Positions 39,216-47,097 of a stretch of DNA of 64,000 nt are shown one piece after another (within the stretch, counting starts at the first letter, position 1; each line of letters begins with the position of its first letter). The position numbers and the translations under genes are program-made. Source of the stretch: Mycobacterium sp. 1274761.0 (GTDB lineage: Bacteria; Actinomycetota; Actinomycetes; Mycobacteriales; Mycobacteriaceae). The stretch covers positions 186,001 through 250,000 of the forward strand of contig NZ_LZMC01000062.1 in NCBI RefSeq assembly GCF_001668615.1, written 5' to 3'. The notes under the pieces are model-generated. The model worked only from the letters and a program-made list of their open reading frames with translations, did not search any database and had not been told where the DNA came from.

Positions 39216-39425
39216 TCAAGGCTTCTTCAACGCGTCGGGTTTGTGCACGGCGTCACGCCCACTCTTGTCGCTGCGCACGCGGTACTGCGGATTGTCTTCG
39301 TCGGCGCGGACCGTGCGACCAGCCGCCTCCGTGTCGGAGGTGATAGTCTCCTCGACCGTTCCCGAAACAGTGGTCCCGTGGCTTTTCCACTCGACTTTGT
39401 CACCTTTGTGGAGTTTCTTGCTCAT
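39216..39425 (-). CDS. DUF2945 (hypervirulence-associated TUDOR-like) protein
   Basis: 69 residues. The start KLHKGDKVEWKSHGTTVSGT is the family signature of a small TUDOR-like beta-barrel, followed by basic and polar residues to HKPDALKKP. It may bind nucleic acid or protein; the function is unknown. It is the first gene of a pair with the DUF3140 gene, 2 bp apart. Both are often found together in soil actinobacteria and proteobacteria. Confidence 0.85.
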   Translation of the reverse strand: MSKKLHKGDKVEWKSHGTTVSGTVEETITSDTEAAGRTVRADEDNPQYRVRSDKSGRDAVHKPDALKKP

Positions 39426-39467
39426 GCGGTCGGGATACCCGTAGTAATCGATGCAAAACCGACTCAG

Positions 39468-40472
39468 TTACCGGGCCCGCACCGCGTAAAGGCGCTCTGC
39501 GTATGCAATATCGTCGCGCCACAGCCGGCTTGCCGCCCGTCGCATGACGGGTGTGATGAGCGGTGCGGCGCGCAGCGCGTGCTCGAACCCAGCGCGGTCG
39601 GAATGGGCCACCACGGCCTCAAGCACCGCAGTGCGCGGAGAGCCGTCGGACGCCGTTTTGATTGGCGTGGCATGGGTCTCCACCACGCTGCCCGCCCCTT
39701 CGCCGTCGACGATGCGCATCACGATGGTGCGAGATTCTGGACAGGTGAACTCGGCGATGACCGGGATTCCTACCCTGCCGATCCGAAACGTCACAGCGAC
39801 CAGGAAACGATCGAGATCCGTGGGTATGTCGTCATCTGCCGGCGGCGCGCTCAGCACCTCGAGCCGGGTGAAAGAGTACGGGTGAAACCACGACCCGTGC
39901 CACGGATCCAATCGGTTGGCGATGATGTCACGCGGTTCACACGTGCCGACCAGACGGGTCACCGCATGAATCTGGGCGCCAATTGGACGTCTCGGAATGA
40001 TCGGTGCATCGGTGGGCTCCTCACCGCCGGTGCTGTCCAATCGAACCCAAACCAGAACGCCGTCGTCGTGCGACGGGTACGGCCGCCACCCGAAGTGCCG
40101 ACGGCCGTCCAGCCGCAACCCATGCCACGGGCAAATCAGGGCACCGCAATCCAGCTTCCCCGTCCTCAAATCTGCACCGAGGTGCGGGCATTGGCTCGGA
40201 CCTACATGCAACGCACCGTGTTCACCGCGCCAGGCGACGATCTCGTGCCCTGCGACGGTAGCGCCGAACGGCTTGGTTCCGACATCCCGGCTACCGGCAA
40301 AGGCGTACCAGTTCCCACTGCGCCGTCGCTGTGACCGGCGTAGCGCCGCGGCGATGAGTTGCGGTTCGGCCTCGCGATACGTGGGCTTCTGGTGGGACCA
40401 TTCCAGCGGAGGAAGGACCTCGAACGGAGAAGACTTGGACAATCGCGACCTCAGCGAGCGAACCACGTTCAT
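39468..40472 (-). CDS. Rieske [2Fe-2S] protein of the carotenoid operon (DUF5914 type)
   Basis: 334 residues. The Rieske cluster ligands are CPH in SQCPHLGADL (about 95) and CPWH in ALICPWHGL (about 115), each supplying Cys and His. The domain is preceded by SGNWYAFAGSRDVG and followed by about 200 residues without a clear mononuclear-iron site that I can assign (IANRLDPWHGSWFHPYSFTR holds three His). It is the last gene of the crt operon, its ATG overlapping the crtU stop (ATGA). Tight coupling implies a pigment role, perhaps ring oxygenation or electron supply to CrtU. No such reaction is established to my knowledge. Confidence 0.82.
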   Translation of the reverse strand: MNVVRSLRSRLSKSSPFEVLPPLEWSHQKPTYREAEPQLIAAALRRSQRRRSGNWYAFAGSRDVGTKPFGATVAGHEIVAWRGEHGALHVGPSQCPHLGADLRTGKLDCGALICPWHGLRLDGRRHFGWRPYPSHDDGVLVWVRLDSTGGEEPTDAPIIPRRPIGAQIHAVTRLVGTCEPRDIIANRLDPWHGSWFHPYSFTRLEVLSAPPADDDIPTDLDRFLVAVTFRIGRVGIPVIAEFTCPESRTIVMRIVDGEGAGSVVETHATPIKTASDGSPRTAVLEAVVAHSDRAGFEHALRAAPLITPVMRRAASRLWRDDIAYAERLYAVRAR

Positions 40473-41992
40473 GTCAAGACCCGTCTCTCTCGGTTGGCAT
40501 ATCGCCGCAGCAGCGCCGAACGGCCTTCCACGGGTACCGTGTGGATGTCGTGGCCTTGCACACCAAAGCCTTGCAGCAGCTCGTTGGCCGCTGACCAACC
40601 CGTTGTCGCTGCGCGTTCCATCAGCGCCACGGGCAGGTCAATTCGGATGCAATCACCGGCGAGCACCAGTCCCGCTTGTGGTGTGGTGATGCCGGGGCGA
40701 TCGAAGAAGTCGCCCGGGGCAAAGCGCGGACAATCATTGCGGCACAGAACCTTCTCGGAGACGACTCGTGCGTCTTTGGTCTCGGGATAGACCCCGTGCA
40801 GTCGGTTGAGCAGTCTGCGGCTGAGGTCGTGCGGGGACGTGACCGCATAGGAGTGCAATTCGACGACGGAGCCACCTGTGGCGGCCGACCAGTCCGCGGC
40901 CGCTCGCTCATACCGCTCGATTACACTGACGTTGTCCAGCGGGGGTAGGCCGCCGGTGCCCATGAATGCCGGTCTGTCCGGCCGCACCGCCCGATCCAGC
41001 CAAAGCCGTTGCACCACGAATGGTTTCGCAATCTGTAGCCTCGCGACTTGCCGCCGCCATGATGCGGTTCCGAGTTCCGGTGATGCGGCAACGATGTGCT
41101 GCAGGCCGGCCACATCGGTGGCCAGGACTATGGCGTCCGCGGCGTAAGAGCCTTGCGCGTCACACTCCACAGAGAACCGCGTGCCTGCGTGGACTGCGCT
41201 CACCGACGTGCCGAGATGAAAGCGAACTCCGAGGCCTGACAGATAGTCCCGCAACGGATTCCACATCGCGACATCGAAGTTGTCGTTCGCGACGTCGAAC
41301 ACCAGCCCCTCGCTGGAGCCGAGGAAGTAGATGTGAAACATCGTCGCCAACTCAGCCGCGGACAGGTCGGCCGGCTCGGAGAAAAAGCTTCGGGAGAACA
41401 CCTCAAACGCTAAATGGCGCGCCGCCCGTGGAAATCTGATCGCTTGCAAAAACGATTCGGCGTCGACGTAGTCGAGTCGGTGATAGATGTCGGGCACTGA
41501 CACCGCCGCCAGCGGAGCCGCCGCGCGGGCGCTGAGGCGCACCAGATCTCGAAGCCGGAACGTGGGGCTGCGCAGCGCGAACGCCAGCGCGTTCAACGGC
41601 GGCGTCTGCGGCAAGCCCCGGAAGGTGTCACGGCGACCCTGGGCGTCGATCAGCGGATAGTCATCGACGGGACGCAACATGTTGAGCGCCGGATCGACGC
41701 GCCGCAGCAGGGACCGCAGGTTGTAGTACTGGCGGAAGAACGCGTGGAACCCGCGGTTCATCGCTACCGGCGTTCCATCGAGTAGTGATTCGGTCCAGGC
41801 GCCGACTCTGCCGCCGAGATAGATTTCGCGTTCGACGACATCCACGGTCACTCCGCGTTCTGCGAGAGCGGTGGCGGCCGTGAGTCCGGCAATGCCGGCG
41901 CCCACGACAACGACATGCGGTGTGTCGGCACCGGAACCAGCGTGCGGAGCCCCCGACTTGCCCTTGTGGGTAACCCGCCGTGGATCGGTCAT
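40469..41992 (-). CDS. crtU: Carotenoid phi-ring synthase (beta-carotene desaturase/methyltransferase, isorenieratene synthase)
   Basis: 507 residues from the ATG at 41992. The FAD Rossmann motif is VVVVGAGIAGLTAATALAERG (about 28-48). The family blocks GRVGAWTESLLDGTPVAMNRG, HAFFRQYYNLRSLLRR (about 85-100) and SRSFFSEPADLSAAELATMFH are those of CrtU rather than CrtI. CrtU desaturates the beta-ring and shifts a methyl group to give aromatic end groups, as in isorenieratene. It overlaps both neighbours by 4 bp. The C-terminus is VLAGDCIRIDLPVALMERAA, as expected for this desaturase group. Confidence 0.92.
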   Translation of the reverse strand: MTDPRRVTHKGKSGAPHAGSGADTPHVVVVGAGIAGLTAATALAERGVTVDVVEREIYLGGRVGAWTESLLDGTPVAMNRGFHAFFRQYYNLRSLLRRVDPALNMLRPVDDYPLIDAQGRRDTFRGLPQTPPLNALAFALRSPTFRLRDLVRLSARAAAPLAAVSVPDIYHRLDYVDAESFLQAIRFPRAARHLAFEVFSRSFFSEPADLSAAELATMFHIYFLGSSEGLVFDVANDNFDVAMWNPLRDYLSGLGVRFHLGTSVSAVHAGTRFSVECDAQGSYAADAIVLATDVAGLQHIVAASPELGTASWRRQVARLQIAKPFVVQRLWLDRAVRPDRPAFMGTGGLPPLDNVSVIERYERAAADWSAATGGSVVELHSYAVTSPHDLSRRLLNRLHGVYPETKDARVVSEKVLCRNDCPRFAPGDFFDRPGITTPQAGLVLAGDCIRIDLPVALMERAATTGWSAANELLQGFGVQGHDIHTVPVEGRSALLRRYANRERRVLT

Positions 41993-42699
41993 TGTTTCGC
42001 TTCTGCAAGGAAGGTGTGCACGATGTTGCGCTGCCACCCGGGCATAGTGTGACTGCGCACATGTGTAAAGCCGTTGCTGGTCAGCCTGTTCCGGAAGGCC
42101 GTCACGCCGTCGAAATCGTTGACGCTGCGGCGGAGGTAGCGGTACAGGGTGGCATCGCCGCTGCGCACCCGACCGCTCGGGATGATGATCGCGGTACTGA
42201 CGGCGTTCCACACGGCGGTGGCCACCCGCGAGTCCCGCACGGAGTATTCGTGGATCGCCATGGTCGCTCCTGGCCGCAGGAGTGAGCGAAACAGTCGTAA
42301 TGCAGCATCTGGGTCTGCGAGGTTGCGTACCAGGTAGGCGGCCAGGATGCCGTCGAACGGGCCCTCCACACCGGCCTCGACGAGGTTTTCGACCCGGGTG
42401 TGCACGAACTGAACGGCGGCAGGCCAGTTCTTGGCGGTCGCCTGGGCGAGCATGCCCGGCGACCCGTCGACGGCCACGATTTCCGCTTCGGGCGCGACGG
42501 CGAGCAGAGCTGCGGTGGACGCGCCGGTGCCGCAGCCGGCATCGAGTAACCGCAATCCTCGGCCAGCATCGGGCAAGCCCATCCGCTCGGCCGTCAGTCG
42601 GAGGTGAGCGTGGTAGCCGGGGTTAGCGCCGACCAATTTGTCGTAAATCGCTGCGCCGTCATCGAACGCACGAGGGATATCGCCGATGGATCGACTCAT
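41989..42699 (-). CDS. Class I SAM methyltransferase within the crt operon (CrtT-like)
   Basis: 236 residues from the ATG at 42699. Motif I is LRLLDAGCGTGASTAAL (about 49-65), followed by IVAVDGSPGMLAQA and GILAAYLVRNLADPD, the UbiE/COQ5-type pattern. The open frame continues upstream, but that part overlaps crtYd and is not conserved. Both ends overlap neighbours by 4 bp, so it is made with CrtYd and CrtU. Streptomyces isorenieratene clusters have a comparable gene (crtT) whose role is unclear. Methylation of a hydroxylated carotenoid or of a quinone-like partner are both possible. Confidence 0.85.
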   Translation of the reverse strand: MSRSIGDIPRAFDDGAAIYDKLVGANPGYHAHLRLTAERMGLPDAGRGLRLLDAGCGTGASTAALLAVAPEAEIVAVDGSPGMLAQATAKNWPAAVQFVHTRVENLVEAGVEGPFDGILAAYLVRNLADPDAALRLFRSLLRPGATMAIHEYSVRDSRVATAVWNAVSTAIIIPSGRVRSGDATLYRYLRRSVNDFDGVTAFRNRLTSNGFTHVRSHTMPGWQRNIVHTFLAEAKQ

Positions 42700-43022
42700 G
42701 ACGGCGTCCTTCTGCCGGCGCGACGCTGACGTTCCCACAGCAGGAGCACGGCGGTGACCAATGCCCAGCCAAATAGGAAATCTTCGACAGGTATGTCGAA
42801 TGGGAAACGTAGGCCAATCGTTTGACGGTGGTCGTACATGACAATCGGTGCACTCAGTTTGGTGAGCCAACCGTCGACGAGTATCTGGAATCCGAAGACG
42901 ATCGCCATTGAAATCCAATACGCGGCACGACGAAACAATCCGGTTCGCAGGACAGCCAACTCCAGCACGCAGACCGCGATGACCGCAAGGGCGGCGGGAA
43001 GCGTATAGCCCAACCCGATCAC
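42696..43022 (-). CDS. crtYd: Lycopene beta-cyclase subunit CrtYd
   Basis: 108 residues from the GTG at 43022, which overlaps the crtYc stop. Three membrane helices are visible (YTLPAALAVIAVCVLELAVL, then YWISMAIVFGFQILVDGWLT, and FLFGWALVTAVLLLW). The lycopene cyclase domain motif PFDIPVEDFLFGW lies near residue 77. It pairs with CrtYc as a heterodimeric actinobacterial lycopene cyclase that makes beta-carotene. The upstream part of the open frame is antisense-like and not conserved. Confidence 0.9.
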   Translation of the reverse strand: MIGLGYTLPAALAVIAVCVLELAVLRTGLFRRAAYWISMAIVFGFQILVDGWLTKLSAPIVMYDHRQTIGLRFPFDIPVEDFLFGWALVTAVLLLWERQRRAGRRTPS

Positions 43023-43366
43023 GATATGTGCTCCTCGAGTCGGTCGGTTCGGCGCAATCCCGTCAGGATGGTGTCGACGGCGTTGTAGGTGAGCAGCCCG
43101 CACAGCGGTATCACGACGAAGAACAACACCTCTTCGACCGGCAGCGAAGCAGGCAGCCGGATACCTGTGAGGTACCTCGGGTTGTAGGACCAGACCTTGG
43201 CAGCGATTGCGATGGCGTCCCATACGACGAAGAGCACTGCGACGGGAAGCACCGCCGCTGCGGTGCGTTTCGGCTGCCGGTACGCACCACGACCGAAGAA
43301 CTCCAGGGGAGCCGTTATCAGGAGACAGCCGGCCAGGACGGCGAGATATTGCCAGCGGTCGGTCAT
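43019..43366 (-). CDS. crtYc: Lycopene beta-cyclase subunit CrtYc
   Basis: 115 residues with three membrane segments and the family motif RLPASLPVEEVLFFVVIPLC (about 70-89), the counterpart of the PVEDFLF motif in CrtYd. It is the first half of the split lycopene cyclase. The ATG at 43366 overlaps the crtB stop, and its own stop overlaps the crtYd GTG. The order crtB-crtYc-crtYd matches M. aurum, Brevibacterium and Rhodococcus clusters. Confidence 0.92.
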   Translation of the reverse strand: MTDRWQYLAVLAGCLLITAPLEFFGRGAYRQPKRTAAAVLPVAVLFVVWDAIAIAAKVWSYNPRYLTGIRLPASLPVEEVLFFVVIPLCGLLTYNAVDTILTGLRRTDRLEEHIS

Positions 43367-44313
43367 TTGAGCACCGAGTGGTCCCGCTGGGCCGCCCGCG
43401 CCTTGGCCAGCCCGTTGACCGCTACCCGAATCCGGCGGACGTTACCGACGGTCGCGCGTTTGGTGAAGACGGCGAACTCCAACTCTTCGATGCGGTCCAG
43501 TATCTCGGAGTACAACGTCAAGGCAGCCGCCACACACGGGCGCGATCGCGGTGCCAGCATCGAGATCCCCTTCCGCGCATAGGTGTAGATGCGCCTGGTC
43601 TCGGCGTGCTGCTCGATCAGCGCACTGCGCACGCGGCCGTCGGTGCGCCGGTTCTCATGGCACCACATCAAGACATCGCGGTCCACGTGATGAGCCGCCA
43701 GCTCGTCGGCGGGTAGATAAACACGTCCGCGTAGCAGATCTTCGTCGATGTCGCGCAGGAAGTTGGTGAGCTGGAAGGCTTTTCCAAGCGCCGCGGCGTA
43801 CGGTGCCGCTTCTTCGCGCGGGCACACCGTGCCAAGAACGGGAAGCAGCTGAAGTCCGATGACCTCGGCCGAACCGTGCATGTAACGCTCGAGCGTGCTG
43901 CGGTCGGGATAGTCGGTCACGGTGAGGTCCATCCGCATCGCGTCGAGGAAGTCGTCGAACAGCTGCCACGGAATCTGGTACTTCCGTGCTGTGTGGACCA
44001 CTGCGGCCAAAGAGGTGTCACCGTCTACTGGGTCGTCTCGGACCAGCCGGTCGAACAACTCGGTTGCCAACCCTTGCAGCCGCTCCGCTCGCTCGGGGAT
44101 TGCAACCGCGGGATCGAAGTCGTCGAGGATGTCGTCGGCGCGCCTGGCAAAACCGTAGAGCGCGTGCACGGCCGGCCGTTGCTCCGGGGCAAGCAATCTG
44201 GTGGCGAGGAAGAACGTCCGGCCGTGCGCTGCGTTGATGGATCGGCAGTGACGGTAGGCGTCCCGCAGTTCTGGGTCGTGGACACCGGCGGCGTCGAGTT
44301 CGGATTTGATCAT
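43363..44313 (-). CDS. crtB: Phytoene synthase
   Basis: 316 residues. The first aspartate-rich motif is YGFARRADDILDDFD (about 52-66) and the second is QLTNFLRDIDEDLLRGRVYLP (about 183-203), preceded by EVIGLQLLPVLG. The enzyme joins two geranylgeranyl diphosphates to phytoene at the membrane surface. It is encoded between crtI and crtYc with 4-bp overlaps on both sides. Length is normal. Confidence 0.95.
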   Translation of the reverse strand: MIKSELDAAGVHDPELRDAYRHCRSINAAHGRTFFLATRLLAPEQRPAVHALYGFARRADDILDDFDPAVAIPERAERLQGLATELFDRLVRDDPVDGDTSLAAVVHTARKYQIPWQLFDDFLDAMRMDLTVTDYPDRSTLERYMHGSAEVIGLQLLPVLGTVCPREEAAPYAAALGKAFQLTNFLRDIDEDLLRGRVYLPADELAAHHVDRDVLMWCHENRRTDGRVRSALIEQHAETRRIYTYARKGISMLAPRSRPCVAAALTLYSEILDRIEELEFAVFTKRATVGNVRRIRVAVNGLAKARAAQRDHSVLK

Positions 44314-45818
44314 GTCTGTACCACCCGAGAACGCCGGGGTTGTCTACTGGTACCGGTGATCCGATCGGCGGCCAGCCGCCCAGACAGCAGGGCCGTTGGT
44401 ACGCCGACCCCTGGAACCGTGGAGGATCCCGCCAGCACGACGTTGTCGATACCGCGGATTGTGTTGGCGGGACGGAACGGGCCCGTCTGACCGAACGTGT
44501 GCGCGAGTGCGAACGGTGTTCCTGCCAGCATTCCCTGTCGCGCCCAGCCGGCAGGATCAACGACGTGCAAGACCTCGGCGTCGAGTCCGAGCTGAGGGAG
44601 TCTATCGGTGACGGTCGCGAGTATCCGTTGCGTGTAGGAAGGGCCTACCGCATCCCAATCTATCTGCCCGACATGAGTGTTGGGCGCAGGCGCCAATATG
44701 TAGAGCAGATCACGGCCGGGTGGCGCGAGTCGTGCGTCGCCGGCGGTCGGCCGGGTGACCAATAGCGACGGGTCCGCCATCAGGCGGCCGTCGTCGATGA
44801 TGTCGTGGAAAGTCTGCTGCCAGGCCTCACCGAAAACGATTGTGTGATGAGGGGTGTCGTTTCCGGCGGCCTCACAGCCGACATGCGCGACGACGGCAGA
44901 CGGTGCAGGTCTCAGCGGCAGCAGGCGGCGCGGCGTACGGCCCAACAGCCGGTAGGTCGCGGGCAGTTCGGTGGTCAGGACCACCGCGTCGGCCGCTATC
45001 CGATCACCGGTGTCGGTACAGACGGCACTGATTCGCTCCTGGTTGCGGTCCAAGGCGGTAACTGTCGCGCCGTAAAGGAACTCAATCCCAGCGTCTTTCG
45101 CAGCGGCGGCCATTGCATCGGGAAGGGCGCGCATTCCGCCGCGCGGAAAGAAGACGCCAGCAACGGTGTCCATGTAGGCGATGACGGCATAGACGGCCAG
45201 TGCCCGATGCGGGGGCACACCGGCGTAGAGCGCTTGAAAGGTGAACACGCGCAGCAGTCGTTCGTCGGTGATGAAGCGGCGGACCATCCGGTCCCAGCGC
45301 CGGAATCCACCGATCGCGGCCAGCCGGGCAAGTTGGGGAGTGAGCAGCGACAGCGGGGAGTCGAAGTTCGCGGCGATGAAGCCGTCGAATTCGGTTCGGT
45401 ACAACTGGCCGAGCCAAGCGCGCAACCTCAGGTAGCCGTCGGCCTGTCGGCGACCGGCGAAGCGTTCGATCTCTGTCGCCATTGCCTCGGGATCCGAGTG
45501 CACGTTCATCTCGCTGCCGTCGGCGAAGCTGGCGCGATACGCAGGCTCGACAGGCATGAGCTCCAGTCGCTCGGAGAGGGATTCGCCAACAGCGGCAAAC
45601 GCCTCGTCGATGATGTCCGGCATGGTCAGCACCGTGGGTCCGGTATCGAGTTGATAGCCGTCGATGTCGAGGCGCCCGACCCGTCCGCCCGGGTGGTGAT
45701 CGCGTTCCACCACGGTGACTGCTCGGCCCGCTCCCGCGAGGTGGAGGGCGGCGGACAGGCCGGAGAGTCCGGCGCCGACGACTACGATCCGGTCCGTGTC
45801 ACCCCCGACAGTGCGCAT
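44310..45818 (-). CDS. crtI: Phytoene desaturase
   Basis: 502 residues from the ATG at 45818 (MRTVGGDTDR), which overlaps the crtE stop; an upstream in-frame start at 45839 would lie within crtE. The FAD motif is IVVVGAGLSGLSAALHLAGAG with GGRVGRLDIDGYQLDTGPTVL (about 10-60). The C-terminal signature is GTPFALAHTFGQTGPFRPANTI and NVVLAGSSTVPGVGVPTALLSG. It desaturates phytoene to lycopene. Second gene of the operon. Confidence 0.95.
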   Translation of the reverse strand: MRTVGGDTDRIVVVGAGLSGLSAALHLAGAGRAVTVVERDHHPGGRVGRLDIDGYQLDTGPTVLTMPDIIDEAFAAVGESLSERLELMPVEPAYRASFADGSEMNVHSDPEAMATEIERFAGRRQADGYLRLRAWLGQLYRTEFDGFIAANFDSPLSLLTPQLARLAAIGGFRRWDRMVRRFITDERLLRVFTFQALYAGVPPHRALAVYAVIAYMDTVAGVFFPRGGMRALPDAMAAAAKDAGIEFLYGATVTALDRNQERISAVCTDTGDRIAADAVVLTTELPATYRLLGRTPRRLLPLRPAPSAVVAHVGCEAAGNDTPHHTIVFGEAWQQTFHDIIDDGRLMADPSLLVTRPTAGDARLAPPGRDLLYILAPAPNTHVGQIDWDAVGPSYTQRILATVTDRLPQLGLDAEVLHVVDPAGWARQGMLAGTPFALAHTFGQTGPFRPANTIRGIDNVVLAGSSTVPGVGVPTALLSGRLAADRITGTSRQPRRSRVVQT

Positions 45819-46963
45819 CAGGCGGCCCTGTCCGTGCACGCGGCGGCCATCTCGGTAAGGGCTTGTCGCACCGCCGAATCCAGCAGGTCACTGTCGATCC
45901 AGGCCAGTGCCCGATCAAGTCGCGAACTGATCAGTTGTTCCACCCATTCCACTGCACCCGTGGCGGTGATGAGGCCGCGCCAGCGCCGCACGTCCTCATC
46001 GTCGAGCTCACGGGCGCTCATCACCTCGCGGAGTTGATGCCGCAGCGCCGGTCCGGCGAGAGTATGTGCAGCAACCACCACGCTGGTCGCTTTGTGTTCA
46101 GAAAGGTCGCCGCCCACTGGCTTGCCGGTGGCAGACGTGCAGCCGAAAATTCCGAGAAGATCGTCGCGGAGCTGGAACGCATCGCCCAAGGCCTCGCCGT
46201 AACCGCTCAGCAGCGTCACCACGTGCTGTTCACACCCCGCCAGTGTGGCCCCTATTTCCAAAGGCCGGCGCACCGTGTAATTGCCCGACTTGCGGCGGGA
46301 CATCTCGAGCACCCGGTCCAGGGCTGGAAACGCACCCGCGTCATTGATGAGATCGGTGAACTGCCCGACCGCGAGCTCGACGCGCATCGCGTCGTATCGG
46401 GATCGAACTCTGTCGAGGGCTTCGGGCTCCAAGCCGCTTTCCCGCAGCATCTGTTCGGCCCAGACAAGGCACAGATCGCCGAGCAGCACGGCCGCCGATT
46501 CGCCGAAGCGCTCAGCTGACCCGGGCAGCGCCCGACCGCGGTGCCATCGGGCGAACACGACGTGGGCCGACGGGCCGCCGCGGCGCATTGCCGCCCCATC
46601 CATGACGTCGTCTTGTAGTAGGGCGAACGCGTGTAGCAACTCGAAACTCGCCGCAGCGCAGAGCGCCGCCCCGTCGGGTTCGGCGGCCGACAACCACCCC
46701 AGATATGCGAATGTCGACCGGAAGCACTTTCCGCCGGCGACATAGTTCTGCAGCACCTCGGCGGCGACGTCGACGCCTGTGTCAGCTAGGTGCCCGGTGC
46801 AGCGGTTGGCAACGAAGTCATTCACTGCTGCTGATACGCCCCTGCGAAGGTCCCGGTGCCACTGCGCGAACGTCTCTGTCGGTCCACTTTCCGACGGTGG
46901 CGATGCCGATACATAGGTGTCAGTCTGCGCGCGGAGGTCGGTCAACAGCGCCCCTTTCGCCAT
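45818..46963 (-). CDS. crtE: Geranylgeranyl diphosphate synthase
   Basis: 381 residues of the trans-isoprenyl diphosphate synthase fold. The first Asp-rich motif is LLQDDVMDGAAMRRGGPSAH (about 117-136). The second is QLRDDLLGIFG (about 274-284), which reads DDLLG rather than the common DDxxD, as in many actinobacterial GGPP synthases. KSGNYTVRRPLEIG and GDLSEHKATSVVV complete the pattern. It makes the C20 precursor for CrtB. First gene of the operon, with the strongest operator copy 69 bp upstream. Confidence 0.94.
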   Translation of the reverse strand: MAKGALLTDLRAQTDTYVSASPPSESGPTETFAQWHRDLRRGVSAAVNDFVANRCTGHLADTGVDVAAEVLQNYVAGGKCFRSTFAYLGWLSAAEPDGAALCAAASFELLHAFALLQDDVMDGAAMRRGGPSAHVVFARWHRGRALPGSAERFGESAAVLLGDLCLVWAEQMLRESGLEPEALDRVRSRYDAMRVELAVGQFTDLINDAGAFPALDRVLEMSRRKSGNYTVRRPLEIGATLAGCEQHVVTLLSGYGEALGDAFQLRDDLLGIFGCTSATGKPVGGDLSEHKATSVVVAAHTLAGPALRHQLREVMSARELDDEDVRRWRGLITATGAVEWVEQLISSRLDRALAWIDSDLLDSAVRQALTEMAAACTDRAA

Positions 46964-47031
46964 TCGTCTGCTAATACCCCGGGCTCACGTGGCCAATCGC
47001 GATTCGCCCGATCAGCACAGAACCGTCTTAC

Positions 47032-47062
47032 CCAATCGATGCATCGATTATGCATCGATTGG
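47032..47062. promoter_or_regulatory. Carotenoid operator copy 3 (crtE promoter)
   Basis: Perfect 13-bp inverted repeat: left arm CCAATCGATGCAT (47032-47044), spacer CGATT, right arm to 47062. It contains the ATGCAT-CGATT-ATGCAT core at 47039-47055 and is the most symmetric of the three copies. It lies 69 bp upstream of crtE and 35 bp past the 3' end of the neighbouring oxidoreductase gene. The rest of 46964-47097 shows nothing else. Confidence 0.78.
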
Positions 47063-47097
47063 TCTGCGGCGCCAGATTCAGGGGTGGCTCGTGCGGT

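Noticed and set aside
39243..40334. 363-codon open frame on the plus strand over the Rieske gene
   Set aside because: It runs opposite to the Rieske cluster motifs and across the DUF2945 gene.
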